Below are positions 21,542 through 30,850 of a DNA stretch of 64,000 nucleotides, piece after piece. The notes beneath the pieces are model-generated. The model made no database searches and was not told where the DNA came from. It saw only the letters and a list, made by a program, of their open reading frames with translations. The position numbers and the translations under genes were made by a program. Each line of letters opens with the position of its first letter. The stretch's first letter is position 1. The DNA is from Ophiobolus disseminans (Eukaryota; Ascomycota; Dothideomycetes; Pleosporales; Phaeosphaeriaceae), in assembly GCA_010093685.1 (NCBI GenBank), contig MU006229.1:372001-436000 (forward strand), given 5' to 3'.

Positions 21542-22900
21542 TTGGATACTGTGAGGATAGAGCTGCTCTATAATCAGCAGACGTGTCCGTCATTCACCGT
21601 GGCGTCGCTTAATACTTTGCTTGCCGACCTGAGAAAGTCGTTTGACTTCCTCAAGAATCACCCTCTGCTCGGCACCACCTCCAGTCCCGCGATAACCGAG
21701 AATCAAGATCTTCCCACAGACTTGGTTTCGAAAATCACTCGACTCCTACAACAGGGCAACATCAACGAGGTTCTCAACTTTGTCAAGCATCCCCGCCTTG
21801 ACGACCCAGCCTATCTCACCACACTTGGTATCGCCTTAGCTGCAGTCTTCATCACCATGTCGTGGTTCTCTCGTTCTGGCGCCGGCGGCAATAGCTGGGC
21901 AGGACGCTTCTCGCCCTTTGGTCGTCCAGGCAATTCACCAAACTCGGGCGTCGTCAACGATTCGGATTTCTCGTACATCACAAACGAGGACCTGCGGAAG
22001 AACGGCGCGGCAGCACCAGAGATAGTAGATTGGGACGACAAGAACCCTGAACGAGAGACAGACGTGCTCATCTTCAAGGAGAAGCGGACAAACTATCCCA
22101 CACATTTCCCCGCGCACAGCATACGCGACGGCGACCTGAAGATCTCTACAGTGCGACAGGCGGCGGCGAAGAAGCTCAACATCGACGACCCTCGACGGAT
22201 ACGAATGTTCTACAAGGGCCGGAATCTGAAGCACGACGAGCGAAGCGCACGTGAGGAGGGCCTACGCGGCGATGGAACGGGCAGTGAGATTCTTGTCACT
22301 ATTGGTGAAGCGCCCGCCGGCGGCTATGCACCAGGCGCAGAGCACGCATCACGCGGCACATATAGCGAAGGCGAAGACGACGACGACGATGATGACGATG
22401 ACGTCGACTCGGGCGCAAACACTGGGGGCAAGAAGAAGCCTCGCAAGCGCGGCGGCAGGAAGAGCAAGAAGAAGGGCCCAGTCTCCGCCAACGCCTCGGG
22501 TACCTCCACACCAGGCTACATCGGTCAAGGCGCCGGCTCCGAATATCTGCCCATACCCTCCCACATCAACGCGCAGCCTCGCCCCACCTCCGCTCCGCCA
22601 TCGGGCACCGCTCCCCCTACACCGCAGACTGCAGCAGGAAAGCTCGAGGCTATTGCCAACAAATATCACGATGAGTTCATGCCGCTCGCCATACAATACC
22701 TGAACAACCCGCCGGCAGAGAAGACCAAGCGCGACTTCGAGTACAAGAAGCTCAGCGAGTCGATCCTCACGCAGATTATCTTCAAGCTCGACGGTGTGGA
22801 GACGGAGGGTGACCAGGATGCGCGAATGAAGCGCAAGGCATTGGTCAAAGAAGTTCAGGGCATGCTGAACGACCTTGACAAAGTTGGCAAGGCCGGTTAG
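21542..22900 (+). CDS. Membrane-anchored BAG-domain co-chaperone with ubiquitin-like region (start uncertain)
   Basis: Predicted Hsp70 nucleotide-exchange co-factor. An open frame with coding character runs from the stop at 21524 to 22900. In order: a hydrophobic segment (LGIALAAVFITMSWF, about 21815-21860), a beta-grasp ubiquitin-like part beginning TDVLIFKEKRTNYP, an acidic Asp run and a Lys/Arg-rich block, a Pro-rich linker, and a C-terminal three-helix BAG domain (LEAIANKYHDEF to QGMLNDLD). Fission yeast Bag102 has a comparable membrane-anchored layout. The first in-frame ATG is at 21857, inside the membrane segment. It would give 347 residues and lose most of the helix. An upstream exon or a non-AUG start is likely, so 21542 marks only the limit of the open frame. 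Confidence 0.8.
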   Translation: MDTVRIELLYNQQTCPSFTVASLNTLLADLRKSFDFLKNHPLLGTTSSPAITENQDLPTDLVSKITRLLQQGNINEVLNFVKHPRLDDPAYLTTLGIALAAVFITMSWFSRSGAGGNSWAGRFSPFGRPGNSPNSGVVNDSDFSYITNEDLRKNGAAAPEIVDWDDKNPERETDVLIFKEKRTNYPTHFPAHSIRDGDLKISTVRQAAAKKLNIDDPRRIRMFYKGRNLKHDERSAREEGLRGDGTGSEILVTIGEAPAGGYAPGAEHASRGTYSEGEDDDDDDDDDVDSGANTGGKKKPRKRGGRKSKKKGPVSANASGTSTPGYIGQGAGSEYLPIPSHINAQPRPTSAPPSGTAPPTPQTAAGKLEAIANKYHDEFMPLAIQYLNNPPAEKTKRDFEYKKLSESILTQIIFKLDGVETEGDQDARMKRKALVKEVQGMLNDLDKVGKAG

Positions 22901-23567
22901 ATCACACGCTTAAGAGCATGGACATCCGACAGCAGCAGAATGTAAAGTGCACAGATGTGTAGGTTCTCTTTCCTGTGGATGTATTTTGACGATAGATTGA
23001 TATGGGAACGAGAAGCATTCAGCGAACGGCGCGGAGAGAATTGCGGAATTAAGCTCATAATACATTGAACATATCACACACAGCTTTCGTCCCTGTCATC
23101 CTGGTAGTGTTGGTGCTCGAAAGTAGAAAGGGTAGTTCCGAAACTAAATTAGTATGGCGCACAACGCAGGCTCCATGGTTGGCCCACTACGTGAGTCTAT
23201 ACAGGAACCCTGATTCATTGCGAGCAAAGCTGATAGGTTCAGAACAGGCTCACTCGTTGGTAAGAAGGCGTTATTACCCTATTGACATGGCAACGTTGTA
23301 TTTCATTCGAACATGTCTCATGCTTGTTTGGAGACGAGTTCCGAACCAACATGGTTGGTTCTGCACTGCTTCCACAGTTGAGAGCCTGAGCGACCTTCGG
23401 TGCATAAACGGCTTCAAACTGCTGTGGTATATAGCTTCACATGTGTCCTGAGAAATTTGTTGCACATTACAATATTTGCTGACAAAAGTTTGGAAGTTTC
23501 AAGCGATAGCATTGTATACACTTCTTCGAGCCACTGTTCAAAGCGATCACCGATCTGTGCTTGCACA
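22901..23567. other. Intergenic
   Basis: This holds the 3' UTR of the BAG gene and the promoter side of the broken protease gene. A 128-codon frame (23065-23451) has no motif. Nothing else is seen. Confidence 0.5.
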
Positions 23568-24732
23568 ATGCCACGGACAAGTAGCAAGAAATCAAAGCGT
23601 CAGACATATTACCCATACTTCCTAGAACTTCCTCCACAGACAACAGAGATGCACAATTCCGAGGACAATTTGGCAGTAGATATTATTCTTCCTCCCATAT
23701 TCAATTCGCCAACCATGTCTACCAACGATTCCAACACAGGAGATTGCCAACAATACTTCTCTCCTTGGGAAGAGCAATCGTCCATCGAGTGCAGTCCAGC
23801 CAACAACACACCAACTGACCACACCAACTGACCACACCCGCGAGCCAAACCGGTCCAGCCAAGCAATCTGGTACAAAGACGCCAACTGCACCATCACAGA
23901 AGAGCACGCATGGGAAATCACCCAGCCCCCAAAATGGTTCCACGACGAAGTCATCACCACAGCTTTCTCCATCTTGTCTCGCACCCTCAAGTGCACCGAC
24001 CACAAAATCACCCTCCTGAACCCCTGGACCGCAAACGCACTGTACAAGTACCACAAGCAACCCGATTCCGCCACCCCCGAGAGCGACATCCTGCTCCCAT
24101 GCACGACCAGCGATTACATCTTCGTGCCCATCAGCGACGGTTTCAAGACCCAGTACGAATCTGGCCTCGCCCAAGAAGCCGAGTATAACTTCACTGGCGA
24201 GGAAGAACACGGCTCCCACTGGTCCCTCATGATCATCGACTGTACGCAGCAGGACCTGGTGGGTAGGTATTTCGATCCCTACACCCCCGACGGGTATGGC
24301 GCGTGTCCCGGGACTGCTCGCGAGATCTTGCATAGCGTGGCCAAAGTGCAAAATCACGCCAATTCCACCCCAGATCCTAAATTGGTCTCATTTTCCCCCG
24401 ATCCAAACACACTAGACCAAGCCTCGGCCAACGCATACAGGGCTGACGGCGCAGGCGCATGTGGCTTGTTTGTATGCGCCATGACGGATGAATAGGTGCG
24501 CTATATCGCCGATGCTAAGGCTAATGACTTGCCTGTCGAGATTACGCTGCCAGTTGGGTTTGCGGATTTCTGGGAGTGGGATTCTGCGGCTTCGCGCAGG
24601 AGGGTAGTAGAGTTGATTCAGGAGGAGAGGAGGATTAGGGCAGAGCGTAATGAGGGGCGGACGGGGTGGTGGGATGGGCCGGAGGGGATTGGGTGGAGGA
24701 GTTGGGTTAGGGAATTTTGGGAGCAGCCATAA
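23568..24732 (+). pseudogene. Broken C48 (Ulp1-like) cysteine protease gene
   Basis: This resembles the SUMO/ubiquitin-like protease family. The catalytic His (GSHWSLMIID), Asp (RYFDPY) and Cys (GACGLFVC) are all encoded. Two lesions break the frame. First, the 13-bp unit ACACCAACTGACC occurs twice in tandem (23808-23833). The second copy shifts the frame and gives a TGA at 23829-23831, while the coding sequence continues in the +1 frame exactly as one copy fewer would predict. Second, a TAG at 24493-24495 sits just after MTDE, where a single C-to-T change from CAG would explain it. The frame then continues to 24732 with clear similarity of layout to the intact paralogue at 29465-30850. The start (ATG 23568) is the most likely one, but upstream sequence may be missing. 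Confidence 0.75.
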
Positions 24733-24950
24733 TTTGGAGATGATCCAAGGTCCTGTTTCTGTTGACTTTTCTTTCGCTCTTGTAGTTCTATTGCTTTTGA
24801 AATGTCTTCTTGTATTGTATGCACTTGTTAAGTAATTATTCTTTTACTCTTATAGCTTTATCTTTACAATGTCTTTCATTATCATATGTATCCCGTTCAT
24901 CATGTCGTGCTTGATACATTTTAGTTTCGTACTTATAGCTACAATTAGAT
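24733..24950. other. Short spacer between protease pseudogene and inverted repeat
   Basis: AT-rich spacer of about 220 bp with no gene. It ends sharply where the left inverted repeat begins at the TA of 24951-24952. Confidence 0.5.
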
Positions 24951-24952
24951 TA

Positions 24953-25250
24953 CTATCCTTCCACGTGTGGCGGAAAACCCTGCGTGGCGGCATACCGGTC
25001 ATGCTCCCTACCCCAACAAAGGCTAACCACAGCTGCAAGACCTAGAAAATCTTGGGCTATGGATCTCAGCCCTAAAGCTTTCTCTGCGTCTTGTCTTGTT
25101 GTGAATTAATTCCTGCCTGGCTAGCAATACCGCAATCCGCTTCTAACCTGTATGGCAGCCCTGCCTTAGAGAGTCTCGGGTGCGCTGTAGAGTTTCTGTC
25201 TATATCTAAGAGTCTGTTAAACTATGTAACGATATGCAAAGAGTGTATCC
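24953..25250 (+). repeat. Left inverted-repeat arm
   Basis: Pairs with the reverse complement of 29002-29299. The outer 69 bases are nearly identical. The inner part is more diverged but ends in a shared GCAAAGAGTGTAT-like block. Where the arms differ in the outer part, four of five differences are transitions with T or A on this arm, suggesting that this arm took C-to-T type mutations. Confidence 0.75.
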
Positions 25251-25650
25251 CGAGGAAGATAAATATAACGGCTCACGTGGTAGCGTTGTAATGCAGATTC
25301 ATAGAGCATTTCGACGATTGAGCGCGCTACCTGCAAGTCGTACCGAAAAGTCGCAAGTGGGTTAGCAGTGTTATGTCAGCCTTGATGCAAAGCATGACTC
25401 GCTCGGCGCTTGGATTGGTTGCTCGTCTAGCTGAGTGCACGTCCCTGCTACACGCATGCGTCCGAGACTTGCAACTGCACAGCCATTGGTATGCAGCCAT
25501 GGAGCCTTGTGTGCCTATGGGTCGCCTGTTGTCAGCCTGCACACGGCTGCAACGTCTCTTGCTACTGCACATCTCTTAACTCTCCGCGCCTGTGCTGCTA
25601 CGCGCGATCGAGCCTGCCAGTGTTCTCCTAGGAGAACATGCAGAAGTGTT

Positions 25651-26373
25651 ATGCGCCTTCTCAAGTGCTGCCCAGGCGATGACGGCTTCGTGCTGACCAC
25701 TATCGACGACAATCATGGGCTTCCGTACACCGTGCTCTCGCACACCTAGACGGTAGATCAGGAGGTCACCTATAAGGAGCTTCTAGAAGGAACAGGCACG
25801 AACAACTCTGGCTATGCAAAGCTCCGCTTCTGTGGCGAGCGCGCTGCTGCTGACAGTCTTGAGTACTTCTACATTGACACCTGTTGTATCAATAAGACCA
25901 CAAGCGACAAGCTGCGCACGGCAATTAACTTTATGTTCCGCTGGTACCAGCGCGCTGCCTGTTGCTACGTATACCTAACCAACGTTTCTGTGCTAGAGGA
26001 GGTTGCCAATCCTGAAGCCTATCGCATATCCTGGGAACAGGCTTTTCGACACAGTCGATGGTTCACACGAGGCTGGACGCTGCAGGAGCTGCTAGCCTAA
26101 TTCGGAGCTGATAGTAGTATTGACTGCCGGCCAATGAGCGGGCGCGCGCGCAGCTTGCTCCTACGAGATTGTACTTTTGCAAACGCGGGCGGGGCGAGGG
26201 CTTTCCTGATGAAACGCTTGGACAGGTCGCGTCGCAGCATCGCTAGCGCGCTCTGTCCGCCGAGCAACAATGGGAGTTTTGACCTGCGTCCAATCGCGTT
26301 TATTCAGCCTGTGATTTGTGGTTTGCGTGACGTGCGACAACTCTCCAGAGCCTCACTGCTGGTCGCAACATGA
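25651..26373 (+). pseudogene. Decayed HET-domain gene
   Basis: HET domains trigger cell death in vegetative incompatibility. The frame opens with MRLLKCCPGDDGF at 25651 and holds the three usual HET blocks: YTVLSHT, FYIDTCCINK and WFTRGWTLQELLA. A TAG at 25747-25749 replaces the Trp codon that normally follows SHT (TGG to TAG is one transition). A TAA at 26098-26100 stops the frame right after QELLA. The frame downstream to 26373 no longer resembles a HET protein. The length before the second stop is about 150 codons, only the core of the domain. No function is expected unless the stops are sequencing artefacts. Confidence 0.8.
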
Positions 26374-26482
26374 AGCATAAAGCCCATCCCAACGCTGCTT
26401 ATGGCCTAGGCATGCCCTCTTTGCTTTGCATGCCTTGCAACATCTGACAACCAGCCACTTCTGTGATTTTGTACGACTGAGG

Positions 26483-28839
26483 ATGGACTTTCTGCCGCGC
26501 GGCCTGCCTTACCTGGCACCAGCCTACCTGCCCCAGCTCGAACTTCCACATACTGGACACTACAATGCTCTTCCGGCCCAGCAACTGTACGGATCGTACG
26601 GCGTCAACCGGACCTCTGCCTTCACCCTGCAGGCACAGCTCTCCGGCGGACCAGGCGTGACCACGCAGAACCACGCGCTGCACCCGTTCAGTCCACCTAC
26701 ACTGCACTCTGGTCATGCGCAGTTCAACTTGGAATTTGCTGGTAACAGCCAATCTGTGTCTGCGTCTACGTCTGCGCCTGCAGCGCCTGCGGGGCCTGCA
26801 TTGCCTATGGGCCCGCCAGATCGGCCGCAAAAGCGCAAGGCGGCGACTCTGCGTGCAGACGACTGGGAGCCGTACAAGAAGCGCATCCTGGACCTGCATA
26901 TTGAGCAGAAAAAGTCCCTGCCTGAGGTGAGGCAGATTGTTGAGAAGGAGTGTGGCTTTAAAGCTGAGTATGTCGCTGCTGTTCGTGCAAGATAAAGCAA
27001 GCAGGTCCCTAGTGTGGTGCTGACACAGAGGCTTACGTAGGCTACGGCAGTACCGATCGCGCGTCAGCCAGTGGGGAAAGGACAAGAACGTCAAGCCGCA
27101 GGAGATGCAAGCAATCGTGCGAAAACGTCAAAAGAGGAAGCTTGTCGATACCAACAAAGGCCAGCTTGTGTTTGAGGTGCGAGGCAGCCTAGTAGAGCCG
27201 CCAAAGATTGAGCGGTGGATGAAGAGACACGACATAGTAGATAGCGTTCTGTATGCACCTAGTCCGGCAGCATGTAAGTCAGCGCAAGACAAACTCGATC
27301 TTCCTTCACTGACGCAGCGCAGCCACGCCGTCTGCTGTAGGATGCCACACAATCTCCGAGCGAGGCTCGCCCGCGATGATCTCTATGTACTCGCCGGCGG
27401 CTTCGGTTTTGTTGCCTGGAGGCATGTATCTAGCAGCACAAAGTCCTCAGGTACCGTCTCCTGCTCTGTCAGTCTCGAGCATTGTGCGGCCTCAGTGCAG
27501 TGTCTTTATGGGGCAAAGTCCTGCTCCTGCACATCAATCTCTTCCAAACCTCCAACTTAGCTTTGTTTATGGTCTAAGCACCTCTGGAAGCGCAATTGGT
27601 GTTGGTGCACAAACTCAATACAAAGAAGACGAGGAGGAGCGCCTGTGGGGTCAGGTTCAGAGAGCAGATGTGACGTTTATAAGCAAACCTTTAGAGATAT
27701 CAGGTACGCTGTACAAACTAGGAAGCGTGCTCATAGCCCAAGGAAGGTACAGGGCGGCAGAGGCTCAGATTCGCAAGCTGGTAGAGAGTCATAAAGGCCA
27801 GAGCAGCAACAGCGATGACGATACAGAGATGCTCAAGGCCTTAGATCTTCTCGGTCAAGTGCTTAGTTGTCAAGGGTTATACGTCAAGGCTGAGAGACTA
27901 TTTCGACGCGCAATACAAGGACAAAATGATGTGCTTGGGCCTGAGCATCCATCCATGCTGGCAAGCATGAACAACTTGGCGCTTGTGCTGGACAGGCAGG
28001 GCAAGTACNNNNNNNNNNNNNNNNNNNNNNNNNNNNNNNNNNNNNNNNNNNNNNNNNNNNNNNNNNNNNNNNNNNNNNNNNNNNNNNNNNNNNNNNNNNN
28101 NNNNNNNNNNNNNNNNNNNNNNNNNNNNNNNNNNNNNNNNNNNNNNNNNNNNNNNNNNNNNNNNNNNNNNNNNNNNNNNNNNNNNNNNNNNNNNNNNNNN
28201 NNNNNNNNNNNNNNNNNNNNNNNNNNNNNNNNGTGCTGGACAGGCAGGGCAAGTACGAAGAGGCGGAGGCGATGCACAGACAGACGCTGGCGCGGAGTGA
28301 GAAGGTGCTCGGGGATGAGCATCCAGACACGCTGGGGAGCATGAACAACTTGGCGCTGGTGCTGGACAGGCAGGGCAAGTACGAAGAGGCGGAGACGATG
28401 CACAGACAGACGCTGGCGCGGAGTGAGAAGGTGCTTGCTTGGGCATGAGCATCCAGACACACTAGGGAGCGTATACTGTCTTGCCCACCTCCTTGCACAT
28501 CAGTATTGCTATAAAGAGTCCCTTGTCCTGTATGATAGGGCCTCTGCTGGGTACAAAGCTGTGCTTGGGAAGGATCACCCCACCACTTGTGCGTGTTGCC
28601 AGCATTATGCGGACGCACTTGCAAAGCAGGAGCAGGGTCAGCCTTTTATCTCTCCTACGACAGCAGATGGCAGCGCAAGTGCATGCACAGGCAAAGGGAA
28701 AGGGTTGAAGCTGCTGCGCAGACTAGCAAAAATGGGTATAAGAAGCTCACAGCCGTCTGCAAGACGAGAACAAAAGGCTCTGTGTATTTGTACTAACTAC
28801 ACTAAGCCAACTCCTACGTTGCTGCGAATTTGTATATAA
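26483..28839 (+). CDS. Clr5-domain protein with C-terminal tandem TPR repeats (interrupted by gap and frameshift)
   Basis: Exons are 26483-26967, 27041-27273 and 27323 onward, with introns 26968-27040 and 27274-27322. Clr5 is a fungal N-terminal domain named after a fission-yeast heterochromatin factor. Here it spans DDWEPYKKRILDLH to QYRSRVSQWGKDKNVK and is completed only after intron 1. A low-complexity linker follows, then TPR units of 42 residues of the kinesin-light-chain type (for example MNNLALVLDRQGKYEEAE). Units after the gap are almost identical over 126 bp. The N-gap 28009-28232 breaks the array and the frame. At 28434-28441 the tetranucleotide CTTG is doubled, which stops the frame at 28446-28448. 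One copy fewer would continue a degenerate TPR to a stop at 28837-28839. The gene may be intact in reality, since the repeats are hard to assemble. Confidence 0.75.
28009..28232. other. Assembly gap (224 N) inside the TPR array
   Basis: The run of N starts right after a unit ending RQGKY and ends within the same part of another unit. With a 126-bp unit, the phase-preserving missing lengths would be 102, 228 and so on. The 224 N is close to 228, so about two units are probably missing. Confidence 0.9.
28233..28445 (+). repeat. Near-identical 126-bp TPR-coding units
   Basis: Two units after the gap match each other almost perfectly (for example GCGATG versus ACGATG in the otherwise identical stretch). 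The unit before the gap shares its 3' part. Such high identity suggests recent unit duplication or gene conversion. Confidence 0.85.
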
Positions 28840-29001
28840 GCCTCTGTCTTTACTAGTGTTTGCTCCACAAACGGGCGTCTATGAAAGGTAGTGCGGCATT
28901 GTGCGTACATTCAAGCTCAAGCGAGTCATGCTTGGACCCAGCCGTTGGGCCACAGACATCTACAAGAGCGCCACAACCTAAGATGCTGTAGCAACTTGCT
29001 C

Positions 29002-29299
29002 AGAATACACTCTTTGTATGTCTCTGCATAGCCTTACAGACTCTTAGTTATGTGCACTAAACCTCTGGTGCGACCAAGGCTGTCCGAGACAGGGCTGGCA
29101 TGCATGCCGGCAGCAAATTGTGGTATTGCTTGCCATGCAGGAATCTGCTGGCAACAAGATGAAGTATAGGGAGAGATTGAGGGTGGAGATCTCTGTTCCA
29201 AGACTCTCTATGCCTCTTGGCTGTGGTGGACTTTGTTGTGGTGGGGAGCATGGCCGGCATGCCGCCACGCAGGGTTTTCCGCCACACGTGGAGGGATAG
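29002..29299 (-). repeat. Right inverted-repeat arm
   Basis: Reverse-complement partner of 24953-25250. It ends at GGATAG followed by TA (29300-29301). See the element entry for the comparison. Confidence 0.75.
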
Positions 29300-29464
29300 T
29301 AGTTGGTTTTTAGGTACACATGTTCACGAACAGAGAAGGCTAGAAAGACACTAAACATACACACCTATTAACTTCACTCTTTAGCAACATGTCAAAAGTA
29401 AACCCATTTATTCTCCAGCAAACATCCTACAGTACAGTACTATCACTCACCTCGGCTTGCCAAA

Positions 29465-30850
29465 TCACATCCACGTCAGCCCCTCATACGAATCCCAAAA
29501 CCAACCCTCCGAATAGCCCCTTGACTTCAACCAGCTCGCAAACCCAGGTCTCTTCGCGTCCGTTATCTCATCCAGCCACTTAGTTGTGTTAGTGAGCCAA
29601 AGCCTTGTACGAAGCTCGCGGTTGACAAGGTTCTGCATGGTCTTGCGAGTGCGCGCAGAGTCCCATTGTAGGCGTTGCGCGTAACCACGCGGTAAGTCAA
29701 GATTGATAGCGGCGTTATCTTCGTGGCGGCACTCGACGATGTATTGCGAGTACTCTTTGGCCATGAGCCACACGAATGGCCCGCAAGCGCCGCCGCCGTC
29801 CAGTCCGCGATTCGCATTGTGCCTGCCCTGAAGAGGCGCGTTTCTCTCAAACTTCAAGTCGACCTTGCCATACTTATGTCCGGAGTCGTTGAGCAGGAGT
29901 TGCAGGCCACGGAGCACGTAGTGTGCAGCCAAGTGGTTGAGGCTGTTGAAATTAGGGGTGTTGTGCAGCGAGTCGAGGTAATGTCCTGTAAGCACATCGC
30001 TGCGACAATCCACGATTATGAAAGACCAGTGGCGTCCGCCCGAGTCGGGCTTCATGTGTCCTGCCTCGCGAAACTTGTTGAGAGGCGTGTGCCAAATTCT
30101 GTTATCTTTATCTGTCGGATCTCTGAGAGCGTTGGGATACCCGTCGTTGATGGGCAGGATGATGAAGTCTTTGTTTTGGAACTTTGTCTTCGCGTCGGCG
30201 TCGAGATGGTGGAGCTCCTCGTATAAATATTTGAACTCGCGGGCAACTTCCGCTTCCGCGAGAATCCGGTGCCCGATCTTGCATAGATCGGTGGCGTATC
30301 CAACGTTACTGAGCGCGAGGCGGTGCTCATCGCACTTGACGATGCGCTCAAGCATCTCAAATCCGAAGTCAATTGTCTGGTTGTGGAACCAGCCCCGACC
30401 ACCCGTTTGGGTAATGGCAAAGAAGGCTGGATCGAAGAGGGTGGCATGCGCCATTTCGAGGCATTTTGAATCTCGATCGCTGATGTTTTTTGGTGTGTAC
30501 TTCTGATACAGAGGATCAGGATGCCCGGAATATGTGAAAGTTTCTAGGTCTCTATCGTCTTTGATGTTTTTAACCACTGGCAGAGGTGTAGGATCCTCCC
30601 AGTTACCAAGGTTACTGGCTGTATTGGCATCGATGGAAGATCGCCTACCCAGACTGCGCCTCCTCCACTCTGTTCTTATATGCATGTTCTTGAAGCGAAC
30701 ACATTGGATGTCTTGCAATGGTTCCAATGGGTTTGGAAGACAGGTGTCGTCAATGAGCTCGATGGACGTCTCGTGCTTCTTGATTTTCAGCTTCTCTGGC
30801 AGAGGGTTGGCTCGCCAATACGCCAGATTCGGTTGAATATGTCTATGCAT
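29465..30850 (-). CDS. C48 (Ulp1-like) cysteine protease family protein
   Basis: Single-exon frame of 461 codons, convergent with the broken paralogue at 23568-24732. The C48 catalytic residues are in place: His in GGRHWSFIIVDC, Asp in GHYLDSLHN and Cys in GGACGPFVWL. The fold family removes SUMO or related modifiers, but fungal accessory copies like this are of unknown substrate. The N-terminal 200 residues show no recognised domain. Both paralogues share layout after the catalytic Cys (a Leu-Pro block, then a WDSA motif followed by an Arg-rich helix), but overall similarity is low, so the duplication is old. The start is the first ATG of the frame. An upstream exon cannot be excluded. Confidence 0.8.
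   Translation of the reverse strand: MHRHIQPNLAYWRANPLPEKLKIKKHETSIELIDDTCLPNPLEPLQDIQCVRFKNMHIRTEWRRRSLGRRSSIDANTASNLGNWEDPTPLPVVKNIKDDRDLETFTYSGHPDPLYQKYTPKNISDRDSKCLEMAHATLFDPAFFAITQTGGRGWFHNQTIDFGFEMLERIVKCDEHRLALSNVGYATDLCKIGHRILAEAEVAREFKYLYEELHHLDADAKTKFQNKDFIILPINDGYPNALRDPTDKDNRIWHTPLNKFREAGHMKPDSGGRHWSFIIVDCRSDVLTGHYLDSLHNTPNFNSLNHLAAHYVLRGLQLLLNDSGHKYGKVDLKFERNAPLQGRHNANRGLDGGGACGPFVWLMAKEYSQYIVECRHEDNAAINLDLPRGYAQRLQWDSARTRKTMQNLVNRELRTRLWLTNTTKWLDEITDAKRPGFASWLKSRGYSEGWFWDSYEGLTWM

Larger units (their letters stand above)
24951..29301. mobile_element. Candidate non-autonomous TIR element carrying HET and Clr5-TPR genes
   Basis: The segment is bounded by inverted repeats that both begin CTATCC(C/T)TCCACGTGTGG. 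Similarity between the flanks stops exactly outside them, and each side is bordered by TA (24951-24952 and 29300-29301), as expected for a Tc1/mariner-type target duplication. The outer 69 bases match at all but about five positions. Similarity continues, with small gaps, to about 300 bases per arm. Inside are a decayed HET-domain gene and a Clr5-TPR gene, with a sequencing gap. No transposase frame is visible, so if it moved, it did so with enzymes from elsewhere. Element status is an inference, and a chance inverted duplication is the alternative. Confidence 0.55.

Noticed and set aside
24953..29299. Idea that the inverted repeats are two independent MITE insertions
   Set aside because: Not excluded, but less likely: the arms are in opposite orientation, about equally long, and each borders TA only at its outer end, as expected for one element.
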